Origin: Gaetbulibacter sp. 4G1
GTDB taxonomy: Bacteria > Bacteroidota > Bacteroidia > Flavobacteriales > Flavobacteriaceae
Direction: 5' to 3'
Length of the DNA: 64,000 bases
Assembly: GCF_002741945.1 (NCBI RefSeq)
Contig: NZ_MDVN01000022.1
Location: forward strand, 806,001 to 870,000
Shown piece by piece: positions 53,091 to 63,035 of the stretch; the first letter of the stretch is position 1; the number at the start of each line of letters is the position of its first letter. Under the pieces are notes generated by a model. The model had not been told where the DNA came from. It saw only the letters and a list, made by a program, of their open reading frames with translations, and did no database searches. A program made the position numbers and the translations under genes.

Positions 53091-53678
53091 TTATTTGGAT
53101 ATAAAATTACTAATTAAAACTTCGGCTTCGTTAAGTGCTTTTTCTAAATTGTCATTTTCAATTATAACGTCAAATAAAGGTGCTGTTGCTAATTCTGCAG
53201 ATGCTTTTGCAATGCGCATATTTATCTTGTCCTCGGTTTCAGTTTTGCGTTTTTTTAATCTTATTTTAAGCTCATCTATACTTGGGGGTTTTACAAATAT
53301 AGCTAGTGTTTCTTCAGGAAATTTTCGCTTAATACGTAGTCCTCCCGATACATCAATATCAAAAATAACGTGTTTGCCTTTTGCCCAAATACGTTCCACT
53401 TCAGTTTTTAAAGTACCATAAAAATTATCGCGATATACTTCTTCCCACTCTAAAAACTCATCGTTTTTTATTTTGCTTTTAAATGACTTAGCTGAAAGAA
53501 AATAATAATCTTTTTCGTGCTCTTCTTCACCACGCTTTTCTCTTGATGTTGCCGAAATCGAAAACTCTAAATTCAAACTTTCAACACCTAATAGATGCCT
53601 TACAATAGTTGTTTTACCAGAACCGGACGGTGCCGAAAACACGATAAGCTTACCCTTTTTGTTGTTATCTTTAATCAA
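53091..53678 (-). CDS. gmk: Guanylate kinase
   Basis: 195 residues; phosphorylates GMP (and dGMP) with ATP. The P-loop is SAPSGSGKTT; SATSREKRGEEEHEKDYYFLS provides the GMP-binding arginine and tyrosine region; FDIDVSGGLRIKRKFPEE and KPPSIDELKIRLKKRKTE are typical. The length is standard. It is placed between yicC (12 bases upstream) and nadD. Confidence 0.97.
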   Translation of the reverse strand: MIKDNNKKGKLIVFSAPSGSGKTTIVRHLLGVESLNLEFSISATSREKRGEEEHEKDYYFLSAKSFKSKIKNDEFLEWEEVYRDNFYGTLKTEVERIWAKGKHVIFDIDVSGGLRIKRKFPEETLAIFVKPPSIDELKIRLKKRKTETEDKINMRIAKASAELATAPLFDVIIENDNLEKALNEAEVLISNFISK

Positions 53679-53690
53679 TAGTCTTAAATT

Positions 53691-54548
53691 TTAAAGTACG
53701 TTCAATAATTGCTCTTTGATTTTTTCGAGCTCGTCTTTCATTTGTACCACTAGTTGTTGCATGGGTGCGTAATTACTTTTTGAGCCAATAGTATTTATTT
53801 CTCTTCCCATTTCTTGGCTTATAAATCCTAATTTTTTCCCATTAGAATCTTTAGAGTTTAAGCACTCTGTAAAATAATTTAAATGATTTTTTAAACGTAC
53901 TTTTTCTTCAGTAATATCAAACTTTTCAATATAGTATACGAGTTCCTGCTCGAAACGATTTTCGTCGTATTTTTCTTTTAAGTCTTCAACACCTTTAAGC
54001 AATCGTTCGCGCACAGCCTCAACACGTTCTGGGTCAATTTTAATAATTTCTTCAAGAATTTCACCAATGTTATTGATACGATTATTAAAATCTAATTCTA
54101 AAACTTCACCTTCGTTTAACCTATGTTGGTTCAAGCCCGTAATTGCGTTTTCAATTTCTGCCTCAATATGCTTCCATTCATTCTCATCAATTTCCTCTCT
54201 TACCGTATTTAATGCATCAGGAAAACGAACAGCCATTTTAAGAAAATCTACATCATTACCCTCAACTACATTTTTTAATTGATTAATATATTGTTTAACA
54301 ACAGGCGCATTAATTTGGGTTGAAGTATCTTCAGCTGTGGTTTCAACATAAATTGAAAAATCTATTTTACCACGCTCTAATTTTTTAGCAAGAAGTTTTC
54401 TTATAGCAAGTTCTTTTTCTCTATAAATTGAGGGCATTCGAGCGTTTAAATCAAGGTTTTTACTGTTTAAAGATTTAAGCTCAACAGTAATTTTTTTTGT
54501 TGGTAATTGCAATACAGATTTTCCATAACCTGTCATTGAATGTATCAT
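53691..54548 (-). CDS. yicC: YicC family endoribonuclease
   Basis: 285 residues. Begins MIHSMTGYGKS and has the conserved LNSKNLDLNARMPS and the C-terminal QEMGREINTIGSKSNY motif of the YicC/YloC family, an endoribonuclease group implicated in small-RNA turnover in E. coli. The coupling with gmk and nadD is common in Bacteroidota. No unusual features; start is secure. Confidence 0.93.
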   Translation of the reverse strand: MIHSMTGYGKSVLQLPTKKITVELKSLNSKNLDLNARMPSIYREKELAIRKLLAKKLERGKIDFSIYVETTAEDTSTQINAPVVKQYINQLKNVVEGNDVDFLKMAVRFPDALNTVREEIDENEWKHIEAEIENAITGLNQHRLNEGEVLELDFNNRINNIGEILEEIIKIDPERVEAVRERLLKGVEDLKEKYDENRFEQELVYYIEKFDITEEKVRLKNHLNYFTECLNSKDSNGKKLGFISQEMGREINTIGSKSNYAPMQQLVVQMKDELEKIKEQLLNVL

Positions 54549-54604
54549 ATTCCAAATATATTAAGTTGCACAAAGGTAAATAAAACCTAAGGTTTAGAAA
54601 TGTA

Positions 54605-56179
54605 TTATTTAGAATTAATAATGTTTTCTAAAGCTTCAATTTTAAATTTATCAATTTCAGGCGTGGTGTGTTCTTTTTTAATGATTTTATAAAAACGCTC
54701 TATGAGTTCTGGATGGTCTTTTGCTATGTTATTCTTTTCTAAAAGATCTTCATCAAGATTGTAAAGCTCAACAGCTGTATTACCTTTTTTAATATTTGGC
54801 CACACAAATTTCCATTTTCCTTGTCGAACAGCAACTTGCCCATCATATTCAGGGAATTCCCAATACATATAGTCATGAGTTTTTTGTTTGTCTTTTTGAA
54901 TTAAAGTATTGTAAAAACTAATCCCATCAGTATCCTTAGGACTTTCAATTTGAGCAACGTCACAAAGAGTAGCCATTACATCGTAAAACCCAGAAATATG
55001 ATTTGTGGAAGTACTTGGTTTAATTTTTCCTTCCCATGAAGCAATCATAGGAACACGAATACCGCCTTCGTAAACAAAACCTTTGCCTCTTCCGTATTCG
55101 CCATTAAATGGCTTGGCACTGTTAAACCAAATAGGATCTGCTCCGCCTGCGTAACTTGGACCATTGTCTGAGGTAAAAATAATAAGCGTATTATCATATT
55201 CATCAATCGATTTTAAATGAGCTATAAGATTACCTACTTTTTCATCTAAATAAGATATCATTGCGGCATAAGTAGCTTTAGGATAACGATTAGGAAAATA
55301 TCCTTTGTTGCCAATATAAGGAGGTTCTTCTCCAAATTTATCAACGTAATAATCCACCCATTTTTTTGGAGCTTGTAATGGTACATGCGGAATAGGAGAT
55401 GCCCAATATAAAAAGAAAGGCTTATTTTTATTAGAATCAATAAAGTTGATCATTTTATCAAACGAAACTTCTGGAGCATAATAGGGCTGTGTATATTTTT
55501 TATAGCTAGCAAGATCATTAGGGTTTGCACCTTTTTCTAATTTTTCGTTCGGAGCAACAGTATCGTTTGCTAAATGATATCTTATTTCATTTTCATATAA
55601 ATGCAAAGGTGTGTATGTGTGCGCTTGACGTTGACAGTTATACCCAAAAAAGTAATCAAAGCCCATATGATTTGGTAACGAATGGGTGTTTGGAGCGCCT
55701 AAACCCCATTTCCCAACAATTCCTGTAGCATAACCAGACTCTTGTAATAATTTAGCAACAGTTACAGTGTTTTTTGGTAAAGGGCGTTGGCCTTCAAGAG
55801 TTGAGTCTTTTGCCATTTCACGATAATCCCAAACTTTTCCTCTATCTCGCCATTCATCATTTCCTCTAATATAGGAATGTCCTAAATGCTTCCCTGTAAG
55901 TAATGATGCTCTAGCTGGAGCACATACAGGAGCACCAGAATAGTGTTGGGTAAACATTAAGCCGTTTTTAGCCAAAGCGTCAATATTAGGAGTTTCAATC
56001 TTTTCTTGACCATAAGCTCCTAATTCAGCATAACCTAAATCATCAGCTAAAATATAGATAATATTAGGTTTTGCAGGGTTTATATTAGTTTGCTTTTCTT
56101 TCTTATTACAAGAAGAAAAATAAAATGAAATTAAAAAAGCGAAAAAAATGTACTTGGTTTTTAGCATTGTGTGTGTCAT
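54605..56179 (-). CDS. Sulfatase (type I, cysteine class), lipoprotein
   Basis: 524 residues from the ATG at 56179; the ATG at 56167 (MLKTKYIFF) gives a cleaner lipoprotein signal ending FSSC and may be the true start. The sulfatase signature is CAPARASLLTG (C86, P88, R90 in the long form), so Cys is converted to formylglycine. Metal ligands are in ILADDLGY and FTSDNGPSYAGG. It should hydrolyse sulfate esters, probably on algal polysaccharide, in the periplasm or on the cell surface. The formylglycine-generating enzyme starts about 100 bases away on the other strand. Confidence 0.94.
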   Translation of the reverse strand: MTHTMLKTKYIFFAFLISFYFSSCNKKEKQTNINPAKPNIIYILADDLGYAELGAYGQEKIETPNIDALAKNGLMFTQHYSGAPVCAPARASLLTGKHLGHSYIRGNDEWRDRGKVWDYREMAKDSTLEGQRPLPKNTVTVAKLLQESGYATGIVGKWGLGAPNTHSLPNHMGFDYFFGYNCQRQAHTYTPLHLYENEIRYHLANDTVAPNEKLEKGANPNDLASYKKYTQPYYAPEVSFDKMINFIDSNKNKPFFLYWASPIPHVPLQAPKKWVDYYVDKFGEEPPYIGNKGYFPNRYPKATYAAMISYLDEKVGNLIAHLKSIDEYDNTLIIFTSDNGPSYAGGADPIWFNSAKPFNGEYGRGKGFVYEGGIRVPMIASWEGKIKPSTSTNHISGFYDVMATLCDVAQIESPKDTDGISFYNTLIQKDKQKTHDYMYWEFPEYDGQVAVRQGKWKFVWPNIKKGNTAVELYNLDEDLLEKNNIAKDHPELIERFYKIIKKEHTTPEIDKFKIEALENIINSK

Positions 56180-56280
56180 TTATAACATAGTAATTCACAA
56201 ATTAAAGCCTTTATCTCTAAAACATAAAGGCTTAGTAAAAGTAAATTAATATTTTTACAGTTAATTTTTACCAAAACTTA

Positions 56281-57381
56281 ATGAAAACTAATATTTATAG
56301 CGCTATAATTTGCCTTTGTTTTGTTGCTTTTTTAAACTGTAAGGAAAAAAACTCTAGTAAAACTGAAATAAACAATAGCAAAATACAGGCTAGTAAAATA
56401 GATAGCATAATTAATAAGCCTCCAAAGGGCATGATTTGGATTCCTGCTGGGTCTTTTTTACAAGGAGCTGTTCCTCATGATGAAATCGCTATGATGCATG
56501 AAAAACCTCAACACAAAGTAAGTATAGATGGATTTTTTATGGATATAACTGAAGTAACTAATGCTCAGTTTTCAAAGTTTGTTGATGAAACGGGCTATAT
56601 AACTGTAGCAGAAAGAGAAATTGATTGGGAGGAGATGAAAAAACAGTTACCTGAAGGAACACCAAAACCTCATGATACTATTTTGCAACCAGGATCTTTA
56701 ATGTTTAAAAAAACAAAAACATCAGTTCCTAACTTATATGATTTTTCTCAATGGTGGCGATGGGCTATTGGTGTAAATTGGAAACATCCAAGTGGTGTTA
56801 ATTCTTCATTAGAAGGAAAAGAAAATCATCCAGTAACACATATTTCTTTTGAAGATGCACAAGCCTATTGTAAATGGGCAGGAAGACGATTACCAACTGA
56901 AGCAGAATGGGAGTATGCAGCAAGAGGAAAAAAAGCGAATACTACTTATTTTTGGGGCGACGACATTAGTTTATTGTCTAAAAAAGCTAATAGTTGGGAG
57001 GGCGAATTCCCTGTGTTTAATACTCTGGAAGATGGCTACGAAAGGAGTGCTCCAGTAAAATCTTATCCAGCTAACAGTTTTGGGTTATACGACATGGCAG
57101 GTAATGTTTGGGAATGGACTACAGACTGGTATAATGTTAATTATTATCAAGAATTGGCCTCAACTAATACACCAACCATTAACCCTAAAGGCGCTAATAA
57201 AGCATACAATCCTAGCAACCCCTATGTACAAGAAAAAGTTATAAAAGGAGGTTCTTTTTTGTGTAGTTATACGTATTGTGCTAGTTACAGGATTTCATCA
57301 AGAATGGGTTCTAGTACAGATTCTTCATCTGAGCATATTGGATTCAGAACAGTTGCAACTCCAGATATGTTAATAAAATAA
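56281..57381 (+). CDS. Formylglycine-generating enzyme-like lipoprotein (SUMF1 family)
   Basis: 366 residues. Lipoprotein signal (MKTNIYSAIICLCFVAFLNC); FGE-sulfatase domain from about residue 45 with PPKGMIWIPAGSFLQG, ITEVTNAQFSKFVDETGY, HPVTHISFEDAQAYCKWAGRRLPTEAEWEYAARG and the active-site pair in KGGSFLCSYTYC (C328, C333), matching the human FGE active-site cysteines. Both cysteines present means it is probably a true oxidase, not a degenerate relative. It converts the sulfatase cysteine to formylglycine. It is divergent from the sulfatase. The lipoprotein signal places it outside the cytoplasm, which is unusual, as FGEs of most bacteria act in the cytoplasm. Confidence 0.9.
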   Translation: MKTNIYSAIICLCFVAFLNCKEKNSSKTEINNSKIQASKIDSIINKPPKGMIWIPAGSFLQGAVPHDEIAMMHEKPQHKVSIDGFFMDITEVTNAQFSKFVDETGYITVAEREIDWEEMKKQLPEGTPKPHDTILQPGSLMFKKTKTSVPNLYDFSQWWRWAIGVNWKHPSGVNSSLEGKENHPVTHISFEDAQAYCKWAGRRLPTEAEWEYAARGKKANTTYFWGDDISLLSKKANSWEGEFPVFNTLEDGYERSAPVKSYPANSFGLYDMAGNVWEWTTDWYNVNYYQELASTNTPTINPKGANKAYNPSNPYVQEKVIKGGSFLCSYTYCASYRISSRMGSSTDSSSEHIGFRTVATPDMLIK

Positions 57382-57644
57382 TAGTAGGGGTTTAAATATT
57401 TACCATCAATTACTTCTTTTGTTTCTAAAATTTAAGTAGAAAAACACTTGTTTTTTGCCAATACCTTTTTGACCTTTAATTATACATCACAGCTCAACTA
57501 AAGATAGAATTGTAATAGGAAAACTACTTATTTAACAAAAAAACCTATGTTAAAGCAAAAATAATATTATCTCTAGTATTTTTAGTATTTGTGAACTTCT
57601 TGGTTGTCAGCTAAATTGCGATAGTAAACCAACGATATAATTTT

Positions 57645-60600
57645 TTGAAAAAAACCATATTATTTGCGAGCAGTTTTACTTTAGTTTTATTGATACTAAT
57701 ATTGGTGCCAATAAACTCTGAAGAGACTAATGATGTAATAACCTTTTTTGGAAACTTTCATCCATTAATTCTTCATTTGCCTATAGGTGCATTAATAGGA
57801 GTCTTTTTTTTAGAGGTGATAAACATAATTAAGCCCCAATTAAATTTAGATAATGCAAATAAAGTATTACTATGGTTTAGTGCGATTAGCTTAATACCTG
57901 CTGTTATATTTGGTTTTTTTCTGGCTTCAACAGGAGGTTATAATAGTGAAGTTTTAGCTTTCCATAAATGGTTAGGTTGGTTTACAGCTTTACTATGTGT
58001 ATGGCTATTAGTTTTTCGTTTATGGGCGTATTCAAAATCTAAGAATTACGTAAAAGTGTATCAATGGTTTTTAGTTGTAAATGTAGTGCTTCTTTCATTT
58101 ACAGGGCATTATGGAGGCACTTTAACGCATGGAGCTAATTATTTAACTAAGGATATGCCAGAAGGTTTAAAAGATTTTTTTGGAGTTGAAAAGACCGAAG
58201 CAGAATCGATACTTTCTTCTATTAAAGAATTAAAAGAGTCTAGTAGCTCAAAAAACAATAATGAAATAAATGTAGCATTTGTATTTGCAGATACTATTCA
58301 TCCTATTATGAGTAATAACTGCTTTGATTGCCATAATGCCAATAAACAAAAAGGAGATTTGCGTTTAGACAATGTTGGGTGGAAAATGATAAGTGCTAAA
58401 AATGTTAAAGTTTGGAAAAATGTTTTGAAAGAAGTTAGTGAAGGGAATATGCCTCCAGAGGAGGAAGAACCTTTAACAGATAAAGAGCGAAATAGTATAA
58501 TAGATTGGATAACACGCTCTTTAGATAGTGTTAAGCCTGAGTTAAAACAGCAAGTTGCAGAAATAGAAAAGAAGGAAGCCGAAGCTGCAAACGAAAAAGA
58601 ACAACAGGTACTAGCGCTAAATGAAAGCTTGTTGTCAACAGAACCAACAGAATCATCTTTAAAATATGTTAATGAGATTCAGCCCATATTAGATAAGTAT
58701 TGTTATCAATGTCATGGGCCAACAAAGCAAAAGGGAGACACTCGCCTCGATATATTAAACTGGAATATGGTAAATGGAGGGGATGCAGAAAAATGGCATT
58801 CGGCTCTAGATGAGATTAATGCAGGTAACATGCCCCCAAAAAAGAAACCACAATTAACCAGTGAAGAGCGAAGAATGGTAGTTGATTGGATTACTAACTC
58901 TTTAGAATATGCAGCTGACAAGAAAAGTGCAACTAATAAAAGTGTTACAAGGCGTTTAACAAAAGCTCAATATACTAATACGCTTAATCAACTATTAGAA
59001 TTACCAATAAACTTTGGAAATGTGTTACCTGACGATGGAAAATCTAAAATGGGTTTTTCTAATAATGGAGACGTACTTCAAATATCAACATTACATATTG
59101 ATTATTATCAAAAAATAGCTCGAGAAGCTTTAGACAAAGCCATAGTAAGTGGTCCAAAACCTAAATCAAAAAAATATAAAATTACTTTTGGTAAAGGAAT
59201 AGGAGAAGGTAAGGTGGCTGCAGAGTTTGGCGGGTTTCAATCGGTAGCTGTTAAGCATGAAGATTTTAAGGTAGACCTTTATGATAACGATGGTGTTGAT
59301 TTTGATGTAACAGACTCAATAAAAAAGCGAATAGGAGTAGACATGAGAGGCTCTGCCAGTGATAGATACGCTGTTGAGGATGATGGTATGATTTTATATT
59401 CAGCGCTTCCTCATAAAGATGTGCCTCCACGATCATGGCAGGGGCCATCACCAAACGCAAAAATGTTGATAAAGAACAATTATCCAAGAAACGGGAACTT
59501 CGTGTTAAGGGTTAATGCTTCTAAGGGGTATGGCATTACAAGGGGAGAAGGCTTAATAGAACTAAGAGAAAATAAACCAGCAAAGGTAACGCCTAACACA
59601 ATTAATCTTTTAGCTATAAATAGTAAAGAGAATAGTAACTTAGTTTTTAAGGATAGTTTGTTAGTACCTGTTAGAATTGACTCAGTTACATCTTCACGCT
59701 TTGAAATTAAAATTCCAAAGGATAGCTTTTATCAAGTAGATTTAGTACACCCATATTTGTCTCAAGAAAACATGCCATCTTTTCTTTTAAGGATTGATAG
59801 ATTTAATAAGATTGAAGAGCGTTTACAAATATCAAAGGATTTAGAAAATGAAACAGAAATAGTAACACCAGTTACTTTAGCCTATTTACGAAAGGGAAAG
59901 TATAAAATTATGATAGGAGGCAGTTTCTTTGTAGGCTATAAAAACATAAGATTTACACCATTACCTGAAGATAGTGAGATTCCTAAGGCACTTAAAAAAG
60001 AAGCTGAAAAGAATCAAAGTCAATATAAAGATTTGGTACCATCCATTAAAGCATTTGTTGCAACTAGAACAGATGATGGGATGGATTATCAAACTTTTGA
60101 TGTAAGTAAAGAAGTAACTTCTGAAGCAGGTGATTTCAAAACTTTTGAATTTAAAGGTCAATTAGAAAATTTACCAGTTCCGGTTTACGACCCTATAGAG
60201 ACGGAACCATTCTCCAATACTATGATAGTTGGTTTGTGGAATAATCATTTAGTAAAAAATAAAGAAGAGAATGGCCCTGCACTATTAATTAAATCGATAG
60301 AACTAGAAACGCCTTATAATCCTGTTTGGCCTACAAAAAGTCATACTGCTATATTTTTCGATTCACCTAATAAAAATAACTACCAAGTTTATACCGCAGA
60401 AGTCCTCAAGAAATTTATGGAAAAGGCTTTCAGGCGTCCTTTAGTAGATGGCGAGTTAGAACGTTATTTTAATTTTTGGAACACAATAAAAGATGATTTT
60501 GTGGTTTATGAGGATAGTGTTAAAGAGGTTTTAGTAGCTATTTTATGCTCACCTAACTTTTTATATTTATTGGAATCTGAAAATTCAGGACCTAAAATGT

Positions 60601-61640
60601 TTAATGATGATTTTTTCTTGGGAGCAAAAATGGCTTATTTTTTATGGAATTCGCCTCCAGACGAGAAATTAACTGAACTGGCTTCTTTAGGAATGCTTAA
60701 AAATGAACTGTCAAATCAAATAGACAGAATGATTGATAGCCCAAAGACTTTAAAAATGATTGAAGCTTTTGCTTACGAATGGTTGCGAGTAGATAGATTA
60801 AAGAGCATTAATATTGATGTTAATTTATATCCTGATTTTACTCGATTTGTTAAGTCAGATATGGCTAAAGAAACCTATAACTTTATTCACTATATACTAA
60901 AAGAGGATATGAGTATTTTAAATTTCATTGACTCAGACTTTGCCATGTTAAATCAAAATTTAGCAGAGTTTTATGGATTAGATGGTGTAGTTGGAAATCA
61001 ATTTAGGCCAGTTGCTATTCCTAGAGAAAAAAATAGAGGAGGGTTATTATCACAAGGTGCTTTTTTAACAGGTCATTCAGATGGTGTTCAAGCACACCCT
61101 ATAAAACGGGCTGTATGGTTAAAAGAAAAAATTCTAGGCGATGCACCTCCACCTCCACCTCCAAATGTTCCAGAATTAGACCCGGAAACTCCTGGTTTTG
61201 AGAACTTAACGTTAAAAGAACAGTTGGAATTACACAGAAATAAAGTATCTTGTATCGATTGTCATTTAAAAATCGACCCTTACGGTGTTGCTTTTGAAAA
61301 TTATGATGCAGTAGGAAGGTTTCGAAAAGCATACAAAGGAAACCTTATAGACTCAAAATCTAAATTACCAGATGGCACCGAAGTTGAAGGTATTACGGGT
61401 ATTAAAGAATACCTTTTAACAAAGAAAAAAGATGAATTTACTAAGTCGGTTGTAGAACACTTGTTTGCTTACGCCTTAGGAAGAGATGTAAGTTTTTCGG
61501 ACGAAAAAGAGTTAAACAGTATTGTTGAAAAAGTGAAAGCTAACAACTATAAGTTTAAAACAGTTTTAGAAGAAATTATAAAAAGCAATTCTTTTTTAAA
61601 AAAGATAGCTAACGAAAAAAACACTATAGCCAAAAATTAA
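57645..61640 (+). CDS. DUF1592-type multidomain cytochrome c protein with DUF2231 membrane domain
   Basis: 1331 residues from a TTG start; no ATG lies in frame upstream before the stop at 57612. N-terminal membrane region (about 1-180, HPLILHLPIGALIGVFFLEV: DUF2231-type). Two Planctomycete-type cytochrome c modules follow: NNCFDCHN (C226, C229, H230) and KYCYQCHG (C353, C356, H357). Then a DUF1587/DUF1592/DUF1588-type body and a final CIDCHLKIDPYGVAFENYD (C1203, C1206, H1207) plus DUF1585-like end. A carbohydrate-binding-like module lies about 600-800. Such proteins are frequent in Planctomycetes and marine Bacteroidota, usually with a DUF1552 gene, as here (5 bases downstream). The function is unknown; electron transfer linked to sugar oxidation is a guess. 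Confidence 0.87.
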   Translation: MKKTILFASSFTLVLLILILVPINSEETNDVITFFGNFHPLILHLPIGALIGVFFLEVINIIKPQLNLDNANKVLLWFSAISLIPAVIFGFFLASTGGYNSEVLAFHKWLGWFTALLCVWLLVFRLWAYSKSKNYVKVYQWFLVVNVVLLSFTGHYGGTLTHGANYLTKDMPEGLKDFFGVEKTEAESILSSIKELKESSSSKNNNEINVAFVFADTIHPIMSNNCFDCHNANKQKGDLRLDNVGWKMISAKNVKVWKNVLKEVSEGNMPPEEEEPLTDKERNSIIDWITRSLDSVKPELKQQVAEIEKKEAEAANEKEQQVLALNESLLSTEPTESSLKYVNEIQPILDKYCYQCHGPTKQKGDTRLDILNWNMVNGGDAEKWHSALDEINAGNMPPKKKPQLTSEERRMVVDWITNSLEYAADKKSATNKSVTRRLTKAQYTNTLNQLLELPINFGNVLPDDGKSKMGFSNNGDVLQISTLHIDYYQKIAREALDKAIVSGPKPKSKKYKITFGKGIGEGKVAAEFGGFQSVAVKHEDFKVDLYDNDGVDFDVTDSIKKRIGVDMRGSASDRYAVEDDGMILYSALPHKDVPPRSWQGPSPNAKMLIKNNYPRNGNFVLRVNASKGYGITRGEGLIELRENKPAKVTPNTINLLAINSKENSNLVFKDSLLVPVRIDSVTSSRFEIKIPKDSFYQVDLVHPYLSQENMPSFLLRIDRFNKIEERLQISKDLENETEIVTPVTLAYLRKGKYKIMIGGSFFVGYKNIRFTPLPEDSEIPKALKKEAEKNQSQYKDLVPSIKAFVATRTDDGMDYQTFDVSKEVTSEAGDFKTFEFKGQLENLPVPVYDPIETEPFSNTMIVGLWNNHLVKNKEENGPALLIKSIELETPYNPVWPTKSHTAIFFDSPNKNNYQVYTAEVLKKFMEKAFRRPLVDGELERYFNFWNTIKDDFVVYEDSVKEVLVAILCSPNFLYLLESENSGPKMFNDDFFLGAKMAYFLWNSPPDEKLTELASLGMLKNELSNQIDRMIDSPKTLKMIEAFAYEWLRVDRLKSINIDVNLYPDFTRFVKSDMAKETYNFIHYILKEDMSILNFIDSDFAMLNQNLAEFYGLDGVVGNQFRPVAIPREKNRGGLLSQGAFLTGHSDGVQAHPIKRAVWLKEKILGDAPPPPPPNVPELDPETPGFENLTLKEQLELHRNKVSCIDCHLKIDPYGVAFENYDAVGRFRKAYKGNLIDSKSKLPDGTEVEGITGIKEYLLTKKKDEFTKSVVEHLFAYALGRDVSFSDEKELNSIVEKVKANNYKFKTVLEEIIKSNSFLKKIANEKNTIAKN

Positions 61641-61645
61641 TAGAT

Positions 61646-62995
61646 ATGGGAAAAAAATCATGGCATTTAGATCGTAGGACATTTATAAAAGGTGTAGGTG
61701 CAGCTTGCATGTTGCCTTATTTAGAATGTATGGGTATGGGAACGCTAACAAGTTTTGCAGCTCCCAAAGCCCCAAAAAGACTTTGTATTTTGTATTTTCC
61801 TAATGGTGTAAGTATGTCGCCTGGAGCAGATTCTAAAAATGCACAATGGCATTGGTTTCCTCATACAACAGGAACAAATTATAAGTTTACAAACTCATTA
61901 TCTCCATTAGAGCCTTATCGAAAAAAATTATCGGTACTGGGAGGTTTAAGTCACCCTAATAGTCGAAATGTTTTAGGCCATATGGCAGGAGATACTTTCC
62001 TTACTGGAGGAGATTTAAGAGGCGATAAGTATTTAAATACAATTTCTGTAGATCAAGTTGCGGCTCAAAAATTATCTAAGTATACAAGAATACCATCATT
62101 AACATTATCTACTGATGGTGGAGTTGGTTACAAATCAAGAGCTTCAACTCTATCATTTGATTCTACAGGAAAAGCTATTCCTTCGGAACACCGACAAAGA
62201 GAAATTTTTGAACGTTATTTTTCTCCAACGGGAGGAGCTACATCTGCTGAAAGACGTAAAAGTTTGCAGCAAGACAAAAAAATTGTAGACTTAGTTTTAG
62301 AAGATAGTAAACGCCTTAAAAAGCAGTTGGGTTATAATGATAATGTAAAGCTAGATGAATACATGTCTTCTTTAAATTCAATTGAAGAGCAAGTAAAACG
62401 AAATGAAAAGTGGTTGGATATTCCAATGAAGGAATTTGATGCCTCTTATATTAATTTGAATGTGGACGCTACCGTAAACCCTGAAGCATATTTGCGTTCA
62501 ACAATGGACTTGATGATACTTGGTTTGCAAACCGATTTAACACGGGTTATGACATTTATGATGGGGCGTGAAGATGGTATGGGGCTTTTTGATGCTTTTC
62601 CTAAACTAACTTTAAATTTAACAGGACATCATGGTATGACTCATGATAGGAAAACAGGTTATCAAGAACGTCTAGGAAAGTACGATCAATGGTTATCTAA
62701 ACAATTTGCTTATTTCTTAGATAGAATGGAAAACACTCATGACGAGCATGGCTCCTTACTAGATAATACTTTAGTCTTATATGGAAGTGCTTGTTGCTCT
62801 ACACATAATGCAAATAATTATCCGTTAGTCCTTGCTGGAGGATCGAAACTAGGTGTTAAGCATGGTTCTTATGAGGTTTTTGACCCTAAACATGTACATA
62901 TGGCGAATTTATTTGTAAGCATGCTAAACAAACTTGGTGTTGAAACAGAATCATTTGGTGATAGCACAGGAGAATTACCTAAAATCTTATCTTAA
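61646..62995 (+). CDS. DUF1552 domain protein with Tat signal
   Basis: 449 residues. The N-terminus has a twin-arginine motif (LDRRTFIKG, R10-R11) followed by a short hydrophobic stretch (GVGAACMLPYLECM), so it is exported folded by Tat. The body matches DUF1552: RLCILYFPNGVSM, PLEPYRKKLSVLGGLSHPNS, GHMAGDTFLTGG, SVDQVAAQKLS and the C-terminal DNTLVLYGSACCSTHNANNYPLVLAGG. Members pair with DUF1592 proteins; a distant relation to sulfatase/phosphatase folds has been suggested. It begins 5 bases after the DUF1592 gene. Confidence 0.9.
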   Translation: MGKKSWHLDRRTFIKGVGAACMLPYLECMGMGTLTSFAAPKAPKRLCILYFPNGVSMSPGADSKNAQWHWFPHTTGTNYKFTNSLSPLEPYRKKLSVLGGLSHPNSRNVLGHMAGDTFLTGGDLRGDKYLNTISVDQVAAQKLSKYTRIPSLTLSTDGGVGYKSRASTLSFDSTGKAIPSEHRQREIFERYFSPTGGATSAERRKSLQQDKKIVDLVLEDSKRLKKQLGYNDNVKLDEYMSSLNSIEEQVKRNEKWLDIPMKEFDASYINLNVDATVNPEAYLRSTMDLMILGLQTDLTRVMTFMMGREDGMGLFDAFPKLTLNLTGHHGMTHDRKTGYQERLGKYDQWLSKQFAYFLDRMENTHDEHGSLLDNTLVLYGSACCSTHNANNYPLVLAGGSKLGVKHGSYEVFDPKHVHMANLFVSMLNKLGVETESFGDSTGELPKILS

Positions 62996-63035
62996 TTTAT
63001 AAATTCAATTTATAATTTCATTTTTTAAAATTTAT

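Noticed and set aside
61141-61170. Proline-codon repeat in the DUF1592 gene as a slippage site
   Set aside because: Short in-frame CCT/CCA run; length change would not shift frame unless single bases were lost, and no disruption is seen.
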